Numbered from the stretch's first letter, positions 1 to 6,973 are shown. The stretch is DNA of 31,835 nucleotides from SKVL01 sp051745565 (GCA_051745565.1 JBNJEF010000003.1:1-31835), one strand, 5' to 3'. Numbers and translations: made by a program. Notes: generated by a model from the sequence alone, not told the origin.

Positions 1-290
1 GGCATAACATTTTCCCAAAAATCAACACAATGATCACACGCATAATCCGAGTACTGTTCTATCAAAACGGGAGCTTGGGGATTGCCTACCACATTCTCTT
101 CCTTGTATTTCCAGTCACGAATAGTAAAAGTTTCGGATAGATCTTCGTCAAACAACGTATCATCCGGGTTCTCGGAAGAATTGTTTTTAATTTTTTCACT
201 CTCTTCTTTTGCGGGAGAAGTAATTAAGAAAACTACCGCCACCATCCCGATGGCTATTAAAGAAGCAGTGATATTACCCAAATTACTCAT
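1..290 (-). CDS. DsbA/thioredoxin-like disulfide oxidoreductase, N-terminal part
   Basis: An open frame starts at the ATG read from 290 to 288 and runs off the left edge, so only about 96 N-terminal residues are visible. Residues 4-24 form a hydrophobic membrane anchor. An acidic linker follows, then the start of a thioredoxin fold with the sequence NPQAPVLIEQYSDYACDHC, whose CDHC is the CxxC active site (about residues 84-87). This matches the Thioredoxin_4/DsbA-like family of membrane-anchored extracytoplasmic proteins that oxidise or isomerise disulfides. No clear SD precedes the start. The gene is divergent from the ATP-grasp gene at 507. The fold assignment is firm, but whether it acts as oxidase or isomerase cannot be told without the C-terminus. 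Confidence 0.8.
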   Translation of the reverse strand, partial: MSNLGNITASLIAIGMVAVVFLITSPAKEESEKIKNNSSENPDDTLFDEDLSETFTIRDWKYKEENVVGNPQAPVLIEQYSDYACDHCVDFWENVM

Positions 291-426
291 AAATTCTTCA
301 AAATAAAAACAGTCAGATCGTTGACTTACAAACACATAATATCCTTTGCGCTTAAAAAAGAAAAGGTCTTTTTTACCGCCCAGTAAGGCGCCTGGAGGTT
401 CGAAACTGTTGACAATGGAGTTTTTT

Positions 427-453
427 TTGACATCATTACATAGTGATTATAAA
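427..453 (+). promoter_or_regulatory. candidate promoter for the ATP-grasp/Mur ligase pair
   Basis: TTGACA at 427-432 and TATAAA at 448-453 are separated by 15 bp, which is short of the 17-bp optimum. A second TTGACA lies at 409-414 without a good partner. The site is in the divergent gap, about 55 bases before the first ATG. Confidence 0.4.
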
Positions 454-477
454 CTTTTGGTCAATTTGACCGATGCG

Positions 478-494
478 TACCGCTTAATGCGGTA
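478..494 (+). promoter_or_regulatory. leader hairpin or operator before the ATP-grasp gene
   Basis: A perfect inverted repeat TACCGC-TTAAT-GCGGTA ends 12 bases before the ATG at 507. It would form a small hairpin in the leader, or serve as a dyad operator just downstream of the candidate promoter. No regulator is indicated. Confidence 0.35.
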
Positions 495-506
495 TGTTCA
501 GTATCT

Positions 507-1790
507 ATGTCTGAAGAAATCGAACAAAAAAATATAATAATGCTTGTATCATTAAACGCCTCCGCGGGAATTAAGGATTTCAAAGAAAGCGAAGAAAGTT
601 CCGGATACAGACTGGTGCTTCTCTATCAAAACAAACCCAAGACTAAAAAGCAGGAAGGTCTGTTGGAGATGTACGACGTAGCCATAAGATGCAACCTTGA
701 TTCACCTAAAGCCATTACTCAGGCAATAAAACCCTATGAAAACGAGCTCTTGGCCATAACTTGCCGAGGAGAAGGGAACATTCCGGCCTTTCAAAAAGTC
801 ATTCCTCACGTCCCCTATCTCAGAACCCCTACAACAGAATCACTGGAGTGGTCAACGAACAAACTCAAAATGAGAAGACGCTTTAATGCCTATGATCACA
901 ACATTACTCCTAAATTCACGGTAGTTCAGGACTCACAGGAAAAGAGCTTAAAAAAAATAGAAGAGAAAGTGGGCTTTCCTTTAATAATAAAGCCGGTGGG
1001 GTTGGCTTCAAGCCTTCTTGTTAGTGTCGCCTACTACCCCGAAGAGTTAGAACAGTCCTTAAAAAAAACCTTACGAAAGATACAAAAAATATATAAAGAG
1101 ATGAACGGCAGAGGTGAACCGGAAGTTCTGGTAGAGCAATTCATAGACGGCAATATGTACTCCGTTGATGCCCACATCGGATCACGCGGGGCTGTATACT
1201 TCAATCCTTTCGTTCATATAAAGACCGGGCGATCGGTCGGGTTTGACGATTTCTTCGGCTATCAGCAGTCTACCCCTGCAGGGCTGAACAAAAACAGCAT
1301 AAAAGAAGCTCAAGAGGTAAGCATAAAGGCCATAAGGGCACTGAAATTAAGAAGTACCACGGCACACATAGAACTCTTGCAAACAGAAAAAGGATGGAAA
1401 GTTATAGAAGTTGGCCCCAGAATGGGCGGATTCAGGCACTTAATGTATAAACTCTCTTACGGTATAAACACAGCGGCTAACGATATTGCAGTCAGAATAC
1501 CGAAAAAGCTCTGCATACCTAAACGAGAAAAAGGATACACAACCGTTTTGAAAACATACTCCAAAAAAGAAGGCGCCATCAAAAGCATAACAGGGGTTAA
1601 GAAAGTACAAGAATTAAAATCCTTTTACTCTATTAAGGTCAACAAAAAAGTTGGCGACAAGGCCATTTTTGCTAAAAACGGAGGAAAAGAAATACTTAGA
1701 GTTACTCTTTTCAACGAAGACCAATCAGAACTCTTGGCAGACGTCAGAAGATACGAGAAAATGATAAAAGTAAAAACAGGTAAAAGCTAG
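507..1790 (+). CDS. ATP-grasp ligase, paired with a Mur ligase
   Basis: 427 residues. The N-terminal third (to about 120) is a Rossmann-like pre-ATP-grasp domain. Residues 125-320 form the ATP-grasp core, with the ATP-binding lysine in PLIIKPVG (about 158-165), an acidic LVEQFIDG segment (about 208-215) and EVGPRMGG (301-308), where E301 and R305 fit the metal and phosphate site. The usual Asn of ExNxRxGG is Gly here. The closest family I recognise is ATP-grasp_4, which includes L-amino-acid and dipeptide ligases and other carboxylate-amine ligases that form acyl phosphates. The C-terminal 100 residues are a lysine-rich domain I do not recognise. The gene is followed after 14 bases by a cyanophycin-synthetase-like Mur ligase, so the two probably act on the same peptide-like product. 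The substrate is unknown. The start is the first ATG and has no SD; ATG 540 is a possible alternative. Confidence 0.8.
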   Translation: MSEEIEQKNIIMLVSLNASAGIKDFKESEESSGYRLVLLYQNKPKTKKQEGLLEMYDVAIRCNLDSPKAITQAIKPYENELLAITCRGEGNIPAFQKVIPHVPYLRTPTTESLEWSTNKLKMRRRFNAYDHNITPKFTVVQDSQEKSLKKIEEKVGFPLIIKPVGLASSLLVSVAYYPEELEQSLKKTLRKIQKIYKEMNGRGEPEVLVEQFIDGNMYSVDAHIGSRGAVYFNPFVHIKTGRSVGFDDFFGYQQSTPAGLNKNSIKEAQEVSIKAIRALKLRSTTAHIELLQTEKGWKVIEVGPRMGGFRHLMYKLSYGINTAANDIAVRIPKKLCIPKREKGYTTVLKTYSKKEGAIKSITGVKKVQELKSFYSIKVNKKVGDKAIFAKNGGKEILRVTLFNEDQSELLADVRRYEKMIKVKTGKS

Positions 1791-1804
1791 TATTCTCTTT
1801 TGCC

Positions 1805-3133
1805 ATGAAAAATAAAAAAGGAAGGTCTCCTACAATAATATCCATCAACGGCACCAAAGGCAAAACTACCGTGGCGCGTCTTTTGGAGGTTGCTTATAAT
1901 AAACTGGAAAAAGATACCCTCATGGTTGACACTCACGGACACTACCTTAACAGAGAAAAAAGAAGTACCCAGGAGGAAAATATCGCGATTTACGGACTAA
2001 TGCCCACTGTTTGTCCGGGACGTTTCCTTTATGAGTTAAAAGACCAAGAAAACGCCGTGGCAATTCTGGAAACCTCAGTGGGGTCTTCCGCTTTACCCGG
2101 GATGGGATACAGGGCTCATGACGTGGGAATACTTACTAATATTTTTGAAGACCACATCGGCCGAAGAATGAAAACAAGGCTTTCTTTAGCCAAAGAAAAA
2201 GGAAGGCTTTTTCGTAGAGTAAAAAATGACGGCATCCTTATCTTCAACGCCGATGATGAATATTCCGTTCCCAGAATAACGAAAGTAAGGAGATCATTAG
2301 CCAGAAAAAACATAGAGATAATGCCCATAGGTATAGATTTTTCCTTTTTCAACATAGACAAACACCTGAAAAACGGTGGCGAAGCATTAACCTTAAAAAA
2401 GGGCAATTTGGTCATTATTTCTTCGGAAAAAGAAGAAAAGGTCATTGACCTTTCTTCAGCGGATTGGACTTTTAATGGCTCATATCGGCCGGCAGTATTG
2501 AACCTAATGTTGGCCGTAAGCTGTATTTACAAAAACCAGGGCCAAAAAGCCCTCATGAAGGTAAAAGAGGTCTTTGAAAATTACACTCCCGATGAAAAAA
2601 ATGCAGGAAGGATGCTCTGTTACTTGAATAAAGAGAAGAATATAGGATTAATAATTGATTACGCTCATGAAAAAAACTCCCTTAAAGAGATCTCTCGCCT
2701 TGCTTTTGAAATATCTGCAGGGAAGACAACCGGAGTGGTCCGGTTCGCTCCGGACAGAACGAACGAACAGCTCAAAGACTACTCAAGAGAAACTGCCAAC
2801 CTTTTTGACAACGTTATTGTATACGACAAAATAGACGGGGTGCAAAAGAAGCCCCTTAAAGACAAAAGAAAAGTTTCTTATCGAGATATAGGCGAGGTCT
2901 CAAAAATAGTTTTTGAAGAAATGAAAGACCACTCTCACTCCCCCTCTAATATCCATAGGATCGTACAAGAGAAAGACGCCTTAAAGAAAGCCTTTGACCT
3001 AAGCCAAAGCGGAGATCTTGTTATCCATATCTATGGGAACGACCCGGCTGAAAGCGTACAAATGATAAAAGATATTATGGGCGCTGAACGCTGTTCACCC
3101 AAAAACCTTATTGAAGCGCTAAAAAGATCTTGA
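1805..3133 (+). CDS. Mur ligase family protein, cyanophycin-synthetase C-half-like
   Basis: 442 residues. The Mur ligase central-domain P-loop is GTKGKTT at residues 16-22. A stretch reading LETSVGSSALPGMGY, then DVGILTNIFEDHIG and NADDE, follows the same order as the Mur-like half of cyanophycin synthetase CphA. The C-terminal domain carries NAGRM, IDYAHEKNSL and FAPDRTNEQL, matching the CphA/MurE pattern of PGR, DYAHNP and GDR. These enzymes activate a carboxylate with ATP and join it to an amine. Here the N-terminal ATP-grasp partner is a separate upstream gene, whereas in CphA the two are fused. No UDP-MurNAc-binding MurE N-domain is present, which argues against a peptidoglycan step. A poly-glutamyl (CapB-like) activity is another possibility. 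Exact product unknown. Confidence 0.8.
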   Translation: MKNKKGRSPTIISINGTKGKTTVARLLEVAYNKLEKDTLMVDTHGHYLNREKRSTQEENIAIYGLMPTVCPGRFLYELKDQENAVAILETSVGSSALPGMGYRAHDVGILTNIFEDHIGRRMKTRLSLAKEKGRLFRRVKNDGILIFNADDEYSVPRITKVRRSLARKNIEIMPIGIDFSFFNIDKHLKNGGEALTLKKGNLVIISSEKEEKVIDLSSADWTFNGSYRPAVLNLMLAVSCIYKNQGQKALMKVKEVFENYTPDEKNAGRMLCYLNKEKNIGLIIDYAHEKNSLKEISRLAFEISAGKTTGVVRFAPDRTNEQLKDYSRETANLFDNVIVYDKIDGVQKKPLKDKRKVSYRDIGEVSKIVFEEMKDHSHSPSNIHRIVQEKDALKKAFDLSQSGDLVIHIYGNDPAESVQMIKDIMGAERCSPKNLIEALKRS

Positions 3134-3144
3134 ATATATTACTC

Positions 3145-3156
3145 CGGCAACTGCCG
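3145..3156 (+). terminator. weak hairpin after the Mur ligase gene
   Basis: CGGC-AACT-GCCG is followed by TCTTTAATT. The stem is only 4 bp and the T-run is poor, so at best it is a leaky terminator separating the ligase pair from infC. Confidence 0.25.
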
Positions 3157-3163
3157 TCTTTAA

Positions 3164-3192
3164 TTGAAAAAAGTCCGAAAAACTGATAAGGT
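3164..3192 (+). promoter_or_regulatory. promoter for infC-rpmI-rplT
   Basis: TTGAAA (3164-3169) and TAAGGT (3187-3192) are separated by exactly 17 bp. The promoter lies in the 103-bp gap before infC and implies a leader of about 38 bases. Confidence 0.5.
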
Positions 3193-3236
3193 TTCTAATA
3201 TCAAAGAAAATATAGTTAATAAGTAGATTAAAACTC

Positions 3237-3785
3237 GTGGCCAAAAATTCAAACGTAAGAATAAACAACCGTATAAATTCACCCGAATTACTCGTTATAA
3301 ATGAAGACGGGGATAAGTTAGGCGTTATATCACTCCAAGAAGCCCTTAACAGGGCCGAAGAAGCCGATTTAGACCTTGTTGAGATAGCTCCCGACGCAGA
3401 GCCTCCGGTAGCTAAAATAATGAGTTACGGGAAATATCAATACGATCAAAAAAAGAAACTTCAAAAAGCTAAAGCTAAAGCTCATGTCGTAGAAACGAAA
3501 TCCATACAGATAAAGCCCGGCACCGGAGAAAATGACCTTAAAATGAAAGCCAAGAGGGTTTCAGATTGGTTAAAGAAAGGTAACAGGGTAAGAGTGGAGC
3601 TGTTTTTAAGAGGACGATCCAAATATATGGAAAGAGAGTTTTTGGAAAAACGATTACAAAGGGTCTTGGACTTGGTAGAAGAACCCTATAAAATAGCAGA
3701 CGGTCCCCAAAAAAGCCCCAAAGGGTTGATACTAACAGTTGAACAAGGGCAACAGACCTCTAAAAAAGAAGAAGCTGACTATTAA
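3237..3785 (+). CDS. infC: translation initiation factor IF-3
   Basis: 182 residues with both IF-3 domains. The N-domain (about 8-75) carries NNRINSPELLVI and DLVEIAPDAEPPVAKIMSYGKY. A lysine-rich linker follows, and the C-domain (about 90-175) carries KPGTGENDLKMKAKRV and GRSKYMERE. IF-3 binds the 30S subunit, blocks early 50S joining and checks start-codon pairing. The frame begins at GTG 3237; no upstream ATG fits and no SD is visible. In many bacteria infC starts from a rare codon used for autoregulation. Here the start is an ordinary GTG. The gene leads the conserved infC-rpmI-rplT operon. Confidence 0.96.
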   Translation: MAKNSNVRINNRINSPELLVINEDGDKLGVISLQEALNRAEEADLDLVEIAPDAEPPVAKIMSYGKYQYDQKKKLQKAKAKAHVVETKSIQIKPGTGENDLKMKAKRVSDWLKKGNRVRVELFLRGRSKYMEREFLEKRLQRVLDLVEEPYKIADGPQKSPKGLILTVEQGQQTSKKEEADY

Positions 3786-3835
3786 AGCCAAAAGGCTTGA
3801 AAAAAAGATCATTTTATGTAATACTTGCCTCTCGT

Positions 3836-4033
3836 ATGAAAAGTAATAAATCGTTTTCAAAAAGGATAAAAGTTACCAAAACGGGTAAGCTCTTAAGAAG
3901 ACCCGGAGGGCAGAACCACTTCAACAGCAAGGATGCTTCGGAAAAAACCATGCAAAAAAGAGGGCTTAAAAAAATATCTTTTAATTCCCGTATAAAGAGA
4001 AGATTTTTGCCCGGAACTTCAAATAAAAGTTAA
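3836..4033 (+). CDS. rpmI: 50S ribosomal protein L35
   Basis: 65 residues from ATG 3836, the normal length for L35. The sequence starts MKSNKSFSKRIKVTKTGKL, which aligns with the usual MKTNKSAAKRFKVTGTGK start. The frame is open further upstream to a TTG at 3797, but that would add 13 residues no L35 has, so the ATG is preferred. The protein is small, very basic and binds 23S rRNA in the large subunit. It sits 50 bases after infC and 6 bases before rplT, the standard order. Confidence 0.93.
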   Translation: MKSNKSFSKRIKVTKTGKLLRRPGGQNHFNSKDASEKTMQKRGLKKISFNSRIKRRFLPGTSNKS

Positions 4034-4039
4034 AAGCAT

Positions 4040-4384
4040 ATGACCAGAGTCAAAAAAGCCATACACGCCATAAAAAAGAGACGGTCTCTCCTTAAAAAAA
4101 CAAAAGGATATCGTTTTGACAGATCCAGAAAAGAAAGAGCCGCCAGAGAAGCTCTTCATCACAGCGCCACCTACTCTTTTGACCACAGAAGAGATAAAAA
4201 AGGTGATTTCCGCAGACTTTGGAATGTAAGAATAAATGGCTCGGTAAGAGAGTACGGTTTTTCTTATAGTGCCTTTATGGACGCTCTGAAGAAAAAGAAC
4301 ATTTCTCTAAACAGAAAAATGCTATCTCAAATAGCCAGAGAGCACCCCGACTCCTTTGAACGGATCGTAAAACATCTCTCTTAA
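4040..4384 (+). CDS. rplT: 50S ribosomal protein L20
   Basis: 114 residues, the expected length. The basic N-terminal helix (RVKKAIHAIKKRRSLLKKTKGY) threads into 23S rRNA and is needed early in 50S assembly. The globular C-domain shows RDKKGDFRRLWNVRIN and the YGFSYSAFMDALKK segment. In several bacteria L20 represses its own operon by binding the leader or the infC-rpmI mRNA, but no such site could be identified here. It is the last gene of the operon, with a strong terminator directly after it. Confidence 0.96.
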   Translation: MTRVKKAIHAIKKRRSLLKKTKGYRFDRSRKERAAREALHHSATYSFDHRRDKKGDFRRLWNVRINGSVREYGFSYSAFMDALKKKNISLNRKMLSQIAREHPDSFERIVKHLS

Positions 4385-4390
4385 ATTAAA

Positions 4391-4414
4391 AACCGCACTC
4401 AAGTGCGGTTTTTT
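4391..4414. terminator. bidirectional intrinsic terminator
   Basis: AACCGCAC-TCAA-GTGCGGTT is followed by TTTTTTC on the plus strand. On the minus strand the same stem is followed by TTTTTAATTT. It closes infC-rpmI-rplT and also the converging membrane-protein gene that ends at 4432. Confidence 0.9.
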
Positions 4415-4431
4415 CATACTTCCAAAGAAGA

Positions 4432-4857
4432 TTATCTATCTCTTTTTAAAAGATCACCCACATAAAAAAGAATAATAATAGACAAGGATCCACCGAGCAA
4501 TCCGGCAGTTATATCGGCAAGTGTTCCCGCCCAGAACAAACTCCCCAATGAAGGATCGGTATAACCTACGATGACTTCAAAAACCTCCCAAAACACTGAG
4601 ATGATAAAAACCGCTAAGAAAACACGAAAAAAGTGCTCCTCAAAATAAATTTCGCGATAAGGTGTTAATTTACGATCAACCCACATCGCCAACAGCCCAA
4701 GAGAAAAACCCCCCAAGAAATGCACAAGAGTATCCAGCCACCAATAAAACCAATACAGATAGAAAAATATCGCCAATAAATGAAAAACGATAAGAAACAA
4801 TATACCGATAAAAGCGGTGATACCAAGCAAGGAGTCGTTTTTATGGTTTTTTTGCAT
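4432..4857 (-). CDS. small four-helix membrane protein of unknown function
   Basis: 141 residues with four predicted hydrophobic helices: about 11-33, 38-60, 78-100 and 105-135. Conserved-looking polar residues sit inside or beside helices: DTLVHFLGG (about 42-50), FWEVFE (about 89-94) and DITAGLLGG (about 114-122). This D/H/E pattern resembles the YjdF/DUF2238-type membrane proteins, but I am not certain of that. The minus-strand transcript reading into it would cross the structured RNA region at 4942-5161. No SD or convincing promoter is visible in the last 80 bases. Function unknown. Confidence 0.7.
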   Translation of the reverse strand: MQKNHKNDSLLGITAFIGILFLIVFHLLAIFFYLYWFYWWLDTLVHFLGGFSLGLLAMWVDRKLTPYREIYFEEHFFRVFLAVFIISVFWEVFEVIVGYTDPSLGSLFWAGTLADITAGLLGGSLSIIILFYVGDLLKRDR

Positions 4858-4941
4858 TAAAAAAGATCGATAAAACTAAAAACAACCCTTTTTGATAAAA
4901 AACATTGAAACTTTGCGGAACTCAATACTCCCGGAATACTT

Positions 4942-4996
4942 AATAACCCCTTACCGAGCTTGCAATAATGAACAACAAGACCGGTAAGGGGTTATT
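4942..4996 (-). repeat. 15-bp inverted repeat, terminator-like hairpin
   Basis: AATAACCCCTTACCG (4942-4956) pairs perfectly with 4982-4996 across a 25-base loop. On the minus strand it follows element A directly but lacks a T-run. Bases 4989-4996 are also needed for the closing stem of element A, so the two structures exclude each other. Confidence 0.7.
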
Positions 4997-5161
4997 TGAA
5001 ATATCGCCTCGACTATTTAAGTCAAGTGGGTACTTTCAACTCATACCGATCAGAACCCTTCTCGGATTTTTAATTCTTTAAAAATCCGAGAAGGGTTCAT
5101 CACGATGCGGTGATCTCAAGCTCCCTTGCGATTGGTATCTAAGGAATATTTCAAATAACCC
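4982..5161 (-). ncRNA. structured RNA element A, candidate new family
   Basis: A closing stem of 16 perfect base pairs (5146-5161 with 4989-5004) encloses about 140 bases. Inside is a perfect 21-bp hairpin with a 4-base loop (5053-5073 with 5078-5098) and a small hairpin GACT/AGTC at 5011-5023. The plus-strand blocks GTGGGT (5026), CCGATC (5046), TTCATCACG (5096) and CTCCCTT (5121) recur in element B at the same relative spacing outside the variable hairpin. The strand is inferred from element B, which has a promoter and terminator on the minus strand. For A only a poor -10 (TATACG, plus 5166-5171) is placed 5 bases before the stem. I do not recognise the family. Confidence 0.6.
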
Positions 5162-5183
5162 ACATCCGTATACTAACACAAAA

Positions 5184-5225
5184 AAAGCAAGGTTGCTTGT
5201 GTAAATGTGGAGTTTGAAACCTTGC
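5184..5225 (-). terminator. intrinsic terminator between elements B and A
   Basis: On the minus strand GCAAGGTT (plus 5218-5225) pairs with AACCTTGC (plus 5187-5194), followed by TTTTTTT. The loop is long (23 bases). It would stop transcription reaching element A from the right. Confidence 0.55.
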
Positions 5226-5269
5226 CAGAAAGATCAATGTCAACAAATTAACCCGTGTTTACAACACAA

Positions 5270-5305
5270 AACAAAACCAACAAACATCCGGGTGTTTGTT
5301 GGTTT
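5270..5305 (-). terminator. intrinsic terminator of element B
   Basis: A 13-bp stem (5293-5305 with 5274-5286) carries the 6-base loop CCCGGA and is followed on the minus strand by TGTTTTG. It lies 5 bases beyond the closing stem of element B. Confidence 0.8.
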
Positions 5306-5461
5306 GATATAGAATTGAAGTGCTTGACCTAGCATTTGTACTAGGTGGGTGCTCGCACTTGGATCCGATCTGAATTTTACCCTTTTCGGGAAGATTCATC
5401 ACGGAACAAGAATCTAGAACTCCCTTATTAACACTTAGGAAGGACAAGCATTATCAATTCT
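5274..5461 (-). ncRNA. structured RNA element B with own promoter and terminator
   Basis: The predicted transcript starts near 5461 and ends at the terminator at 5274. Its 5' end begins with one side of a closing stem: 5454-5461 pairs with 5311-5318 (8 bp) and 5445-5450 pairs with 5321-5326 (6 bp). Inside are the hairpin ACCTAG/CTAGGT (5327-5346), a short CCC/GGG hairpin (5380-5392), and the same sequence blocks as element A. The start point, stems and terminator fit together as one small RNA. The only open frame here (62 codons, TTG start) has no known features, so I treat this as non-coding. Confidence 0.7.
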
Positions 5462-5467
5462 TACTTC

Positions 5468-5496
5468 ATGTTAGACGTGTCAGCACTAAAACGCAA
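5468..5496 (-). promoter_or_regulatory. promoter for element B
   Basis: On the minus strand, TTGCGT (plus 5491-5496) and TAACAT (plus 5468-5473) are separated by exactly 17 bp. The expected start falls at about 5461, the first base of the closing stem of element B. Confidence 0.65.
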
Positions 5497-5531
5497 ACTT
5501 TTTTGGGGAAAAGATGTTTATAATATGTTAA

Positions 5532-6137
5532 TTACTCTAAAAGCCCGTCTAAATTAACATCATAAAGTATCCTCTCTTGAACCAACTTGTAAGAGGCCAT
5601 TTCACTCTCATCAAACCAGATATCTATCTCTTTATTAGCCTCCTCCACATCACCGGAAGCATGAATGAGATTTCTAATAGCACGGTCATCAGAATCAGCC
5701 ATGGAATAGGAATCCAGCACATAATCTCCACGTATAGTTCCCACATCCGAACTCCTCGGTTCCGTTCCTCCCGTTATTTTACGAACTAACTCTACCGCAT
5801 GAGCCCCTTGCCAAACCATTAGAACCACGGGGCTACAGGTCATATAGCTTTTTAACCTCTTAATAACACTCTCACCCACCTCTTGTGGATCATTAGAGGG
5901 AGGAGTATCACCTTTGCTTTTGTAGCTTTCAATAGCCTTGGCTCCAACCTTCTTTTTGAAATCAGGGTCAACCGAGTAATGCTTCTCTATTTGATCTTCG
6001 GTGGGGAGGGTCATTTTAACTGCCACCATTTTTAAACCGCTTCTTTCGTATCTTTTTATTATTTCACCTATAAGAGATCTTTGCACCCCGTCGGGTTTTA
6101 TGATCACAAGTGTTCGTTCTTTGCTATGATGAGCCAT
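5532..6137 (-). CDS. ndk: nucleoside diphosphate kinase with insertion
   Basis: 201 residues, against about 140-150 for most NDKs. The N-terminus TLVIIKPDGVQRSLIGEIIKRYE and the active-site segment NLIHASGD are typical; H159 is the phospho-histidine. The enzyme passes gamma-phosphate from ATP to other NDPs. An extra segment of roughly 35 residues lies between EKHYS (about 51-55) and SYMTCSPVVLMVW (about 97-109), where standard enzymes have a short loop. The C-terminus is also extended after about 172. All catalytic elements remain. The gene follows map by 67 bases and may be co-transcribed with it. Confidence 0.93.
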   Translation of the reverse strand: MAHHSKERTLVIIKPDGVQRSLIGEIIKRYERSGLKMVAVKMTLPTEDQIEKHYSVDPDFKKKVGAKAIESYKSKGDTPPSNDPQEVGESVIKRLKSYMTCSPVVLMVWQGAHAVELVRKITGGTEPRSSDVGTIRGDYVLDSYSMADSDDRAIRNLIHASGDVEEANKEIDIWFDESEMASYKLVQERILYDVNLDGLLE

Positions 6138-6204
6138 ATATTTTTTAGATCTTAATAATAATTGCAGGTAATTTTACCAGAAAAAATAAGTAGGTAAAGC
6201 ACCA

Positions 6205-6972
6205 TTACTCAGTAATGATCTCTATACCCTTTTCAGTTACAGCTACCGTGTGCTCCCAATGAGCCGATGTGGTCCCTTCTCTGGTAAGATAAGTAAAGCC
6301 ATTCTCATCCAAAACTATTTCCCCGGAACCAGAAGTAAGCATGGGCTCTATGGCAATGACCAGCCCTTCTTCAAGTACGGGACCTTCGCCTTTTCGATTA
6401 ACATTGGGAACAAAAGGGTCTTCATGTACCGAATAACCCACTCCGTGGCCACACAGATAACGTACAAGTGAAAAAGATGTTTTACGTGCAAATACAGATA
6501 TAGCTGCCCCTATATCTCCTATATTGCCACCCGGACTCATGGCCTCTATGCCCTTTTCAAGGGCTTTTTGAGTCTGTGTATTCATATCCCTATTCTCCCG
6601 AGAACAATTTCCCACACATACACTAACAGCCGCATCCGTGACCACTCCTTTATAAAAAAGCCCCAGATCCAAACTGACAAGATCGCCTTCTTTTATGACC
6701 CTGGGGTCTTCATTGGGAATACCGTGCACGATCTCCTCGTTCACTGAAACACACAAAGAAGCAGGAAAGGGGCGAGAAGCTCCTTTCGGCTTATAACCCA
6801 AAAAAGCGGCTTCCATCCCCGCTTTTTCAATTAAACGAGCAGCTTCTTCGTCTATCTCTTTAGTAGATACTCCCGGAACACAGTATTTTTCCAGCTTTCC
6901 AAGTATCTCATTGTGAACCTTCCCGGCTTCCCGTAAAGATAAAATGTCTTTTTTTGTTTTTAACTTTATCAT
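6205..6972 (-). CDS. map: methionine aminopeptidase, type I
   Basis: 255 residues. It removes the N-terminal Met of new proteins. The metal ligands are all visible: D102 (VSLDLG), D113 (VVTDAA), H176 (GHGVG), E209 (IAIEP) and E240 (HWEHT). Substrate-site residues H83 (IVHGIP) and H183 (SVHEDP) are also present. The length fits the type Ia enzyme without an N-terminal zinc extension. It starts one base after adk ends, so it is translationally coupled. In many bacteria infA, rpmJ, rpsM, rpsK, rpsD, rpoA and rplQ follow map. Here ndk follows and that block is not in the window. Confidence 0.96.
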   Translation of the reverse strand: MIKLKTKKDILSLREAGKVHNEILGKLEKYCVPGVSTKEIDEEAARLIEKAGMEAAFLGYKPKGASRPFPASLCVSVNEEIVHGIPNEDPRVIKEGDLVSLDLGLFYKGVVTDAAVSVCVGNCSRENRDMNTQTQKALEKGIEAMSPGGNIGDIGAAISVFARKTSFSLVRYLCGHGVGYSVHEDPFVPNVNRKGEGPVLEEGLVIAIEPMLTSGSGEIVLDENGFTYLTREGTTSAHWEHTVAVTEKGIEIITE

Positions 6973-6973
6973 T

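Noticed and set aside
82..306. 74-codon plus-strand frame at the left edge
   Set aside because: It is the antisense of the DsbA-like gene with its CDHC motif.
396..410. GGTTCGAAAC resembling a tRNA T-arm
   Set aside because: No acceptor, D or anticodon stems can be formed around it.
5259..5447. 62-codon minus-strand frame overlapping element B
   Set aside because: TTG start, no SD, no known motif, and it runs through the conserved stems and the terminator; it is explained better by the RNA structure.
4942..5461. CRISPR array or insertion sequence
   Set aside because: There are only two diverged units with different stems, no short direct repeats with spacers, and no transposase.
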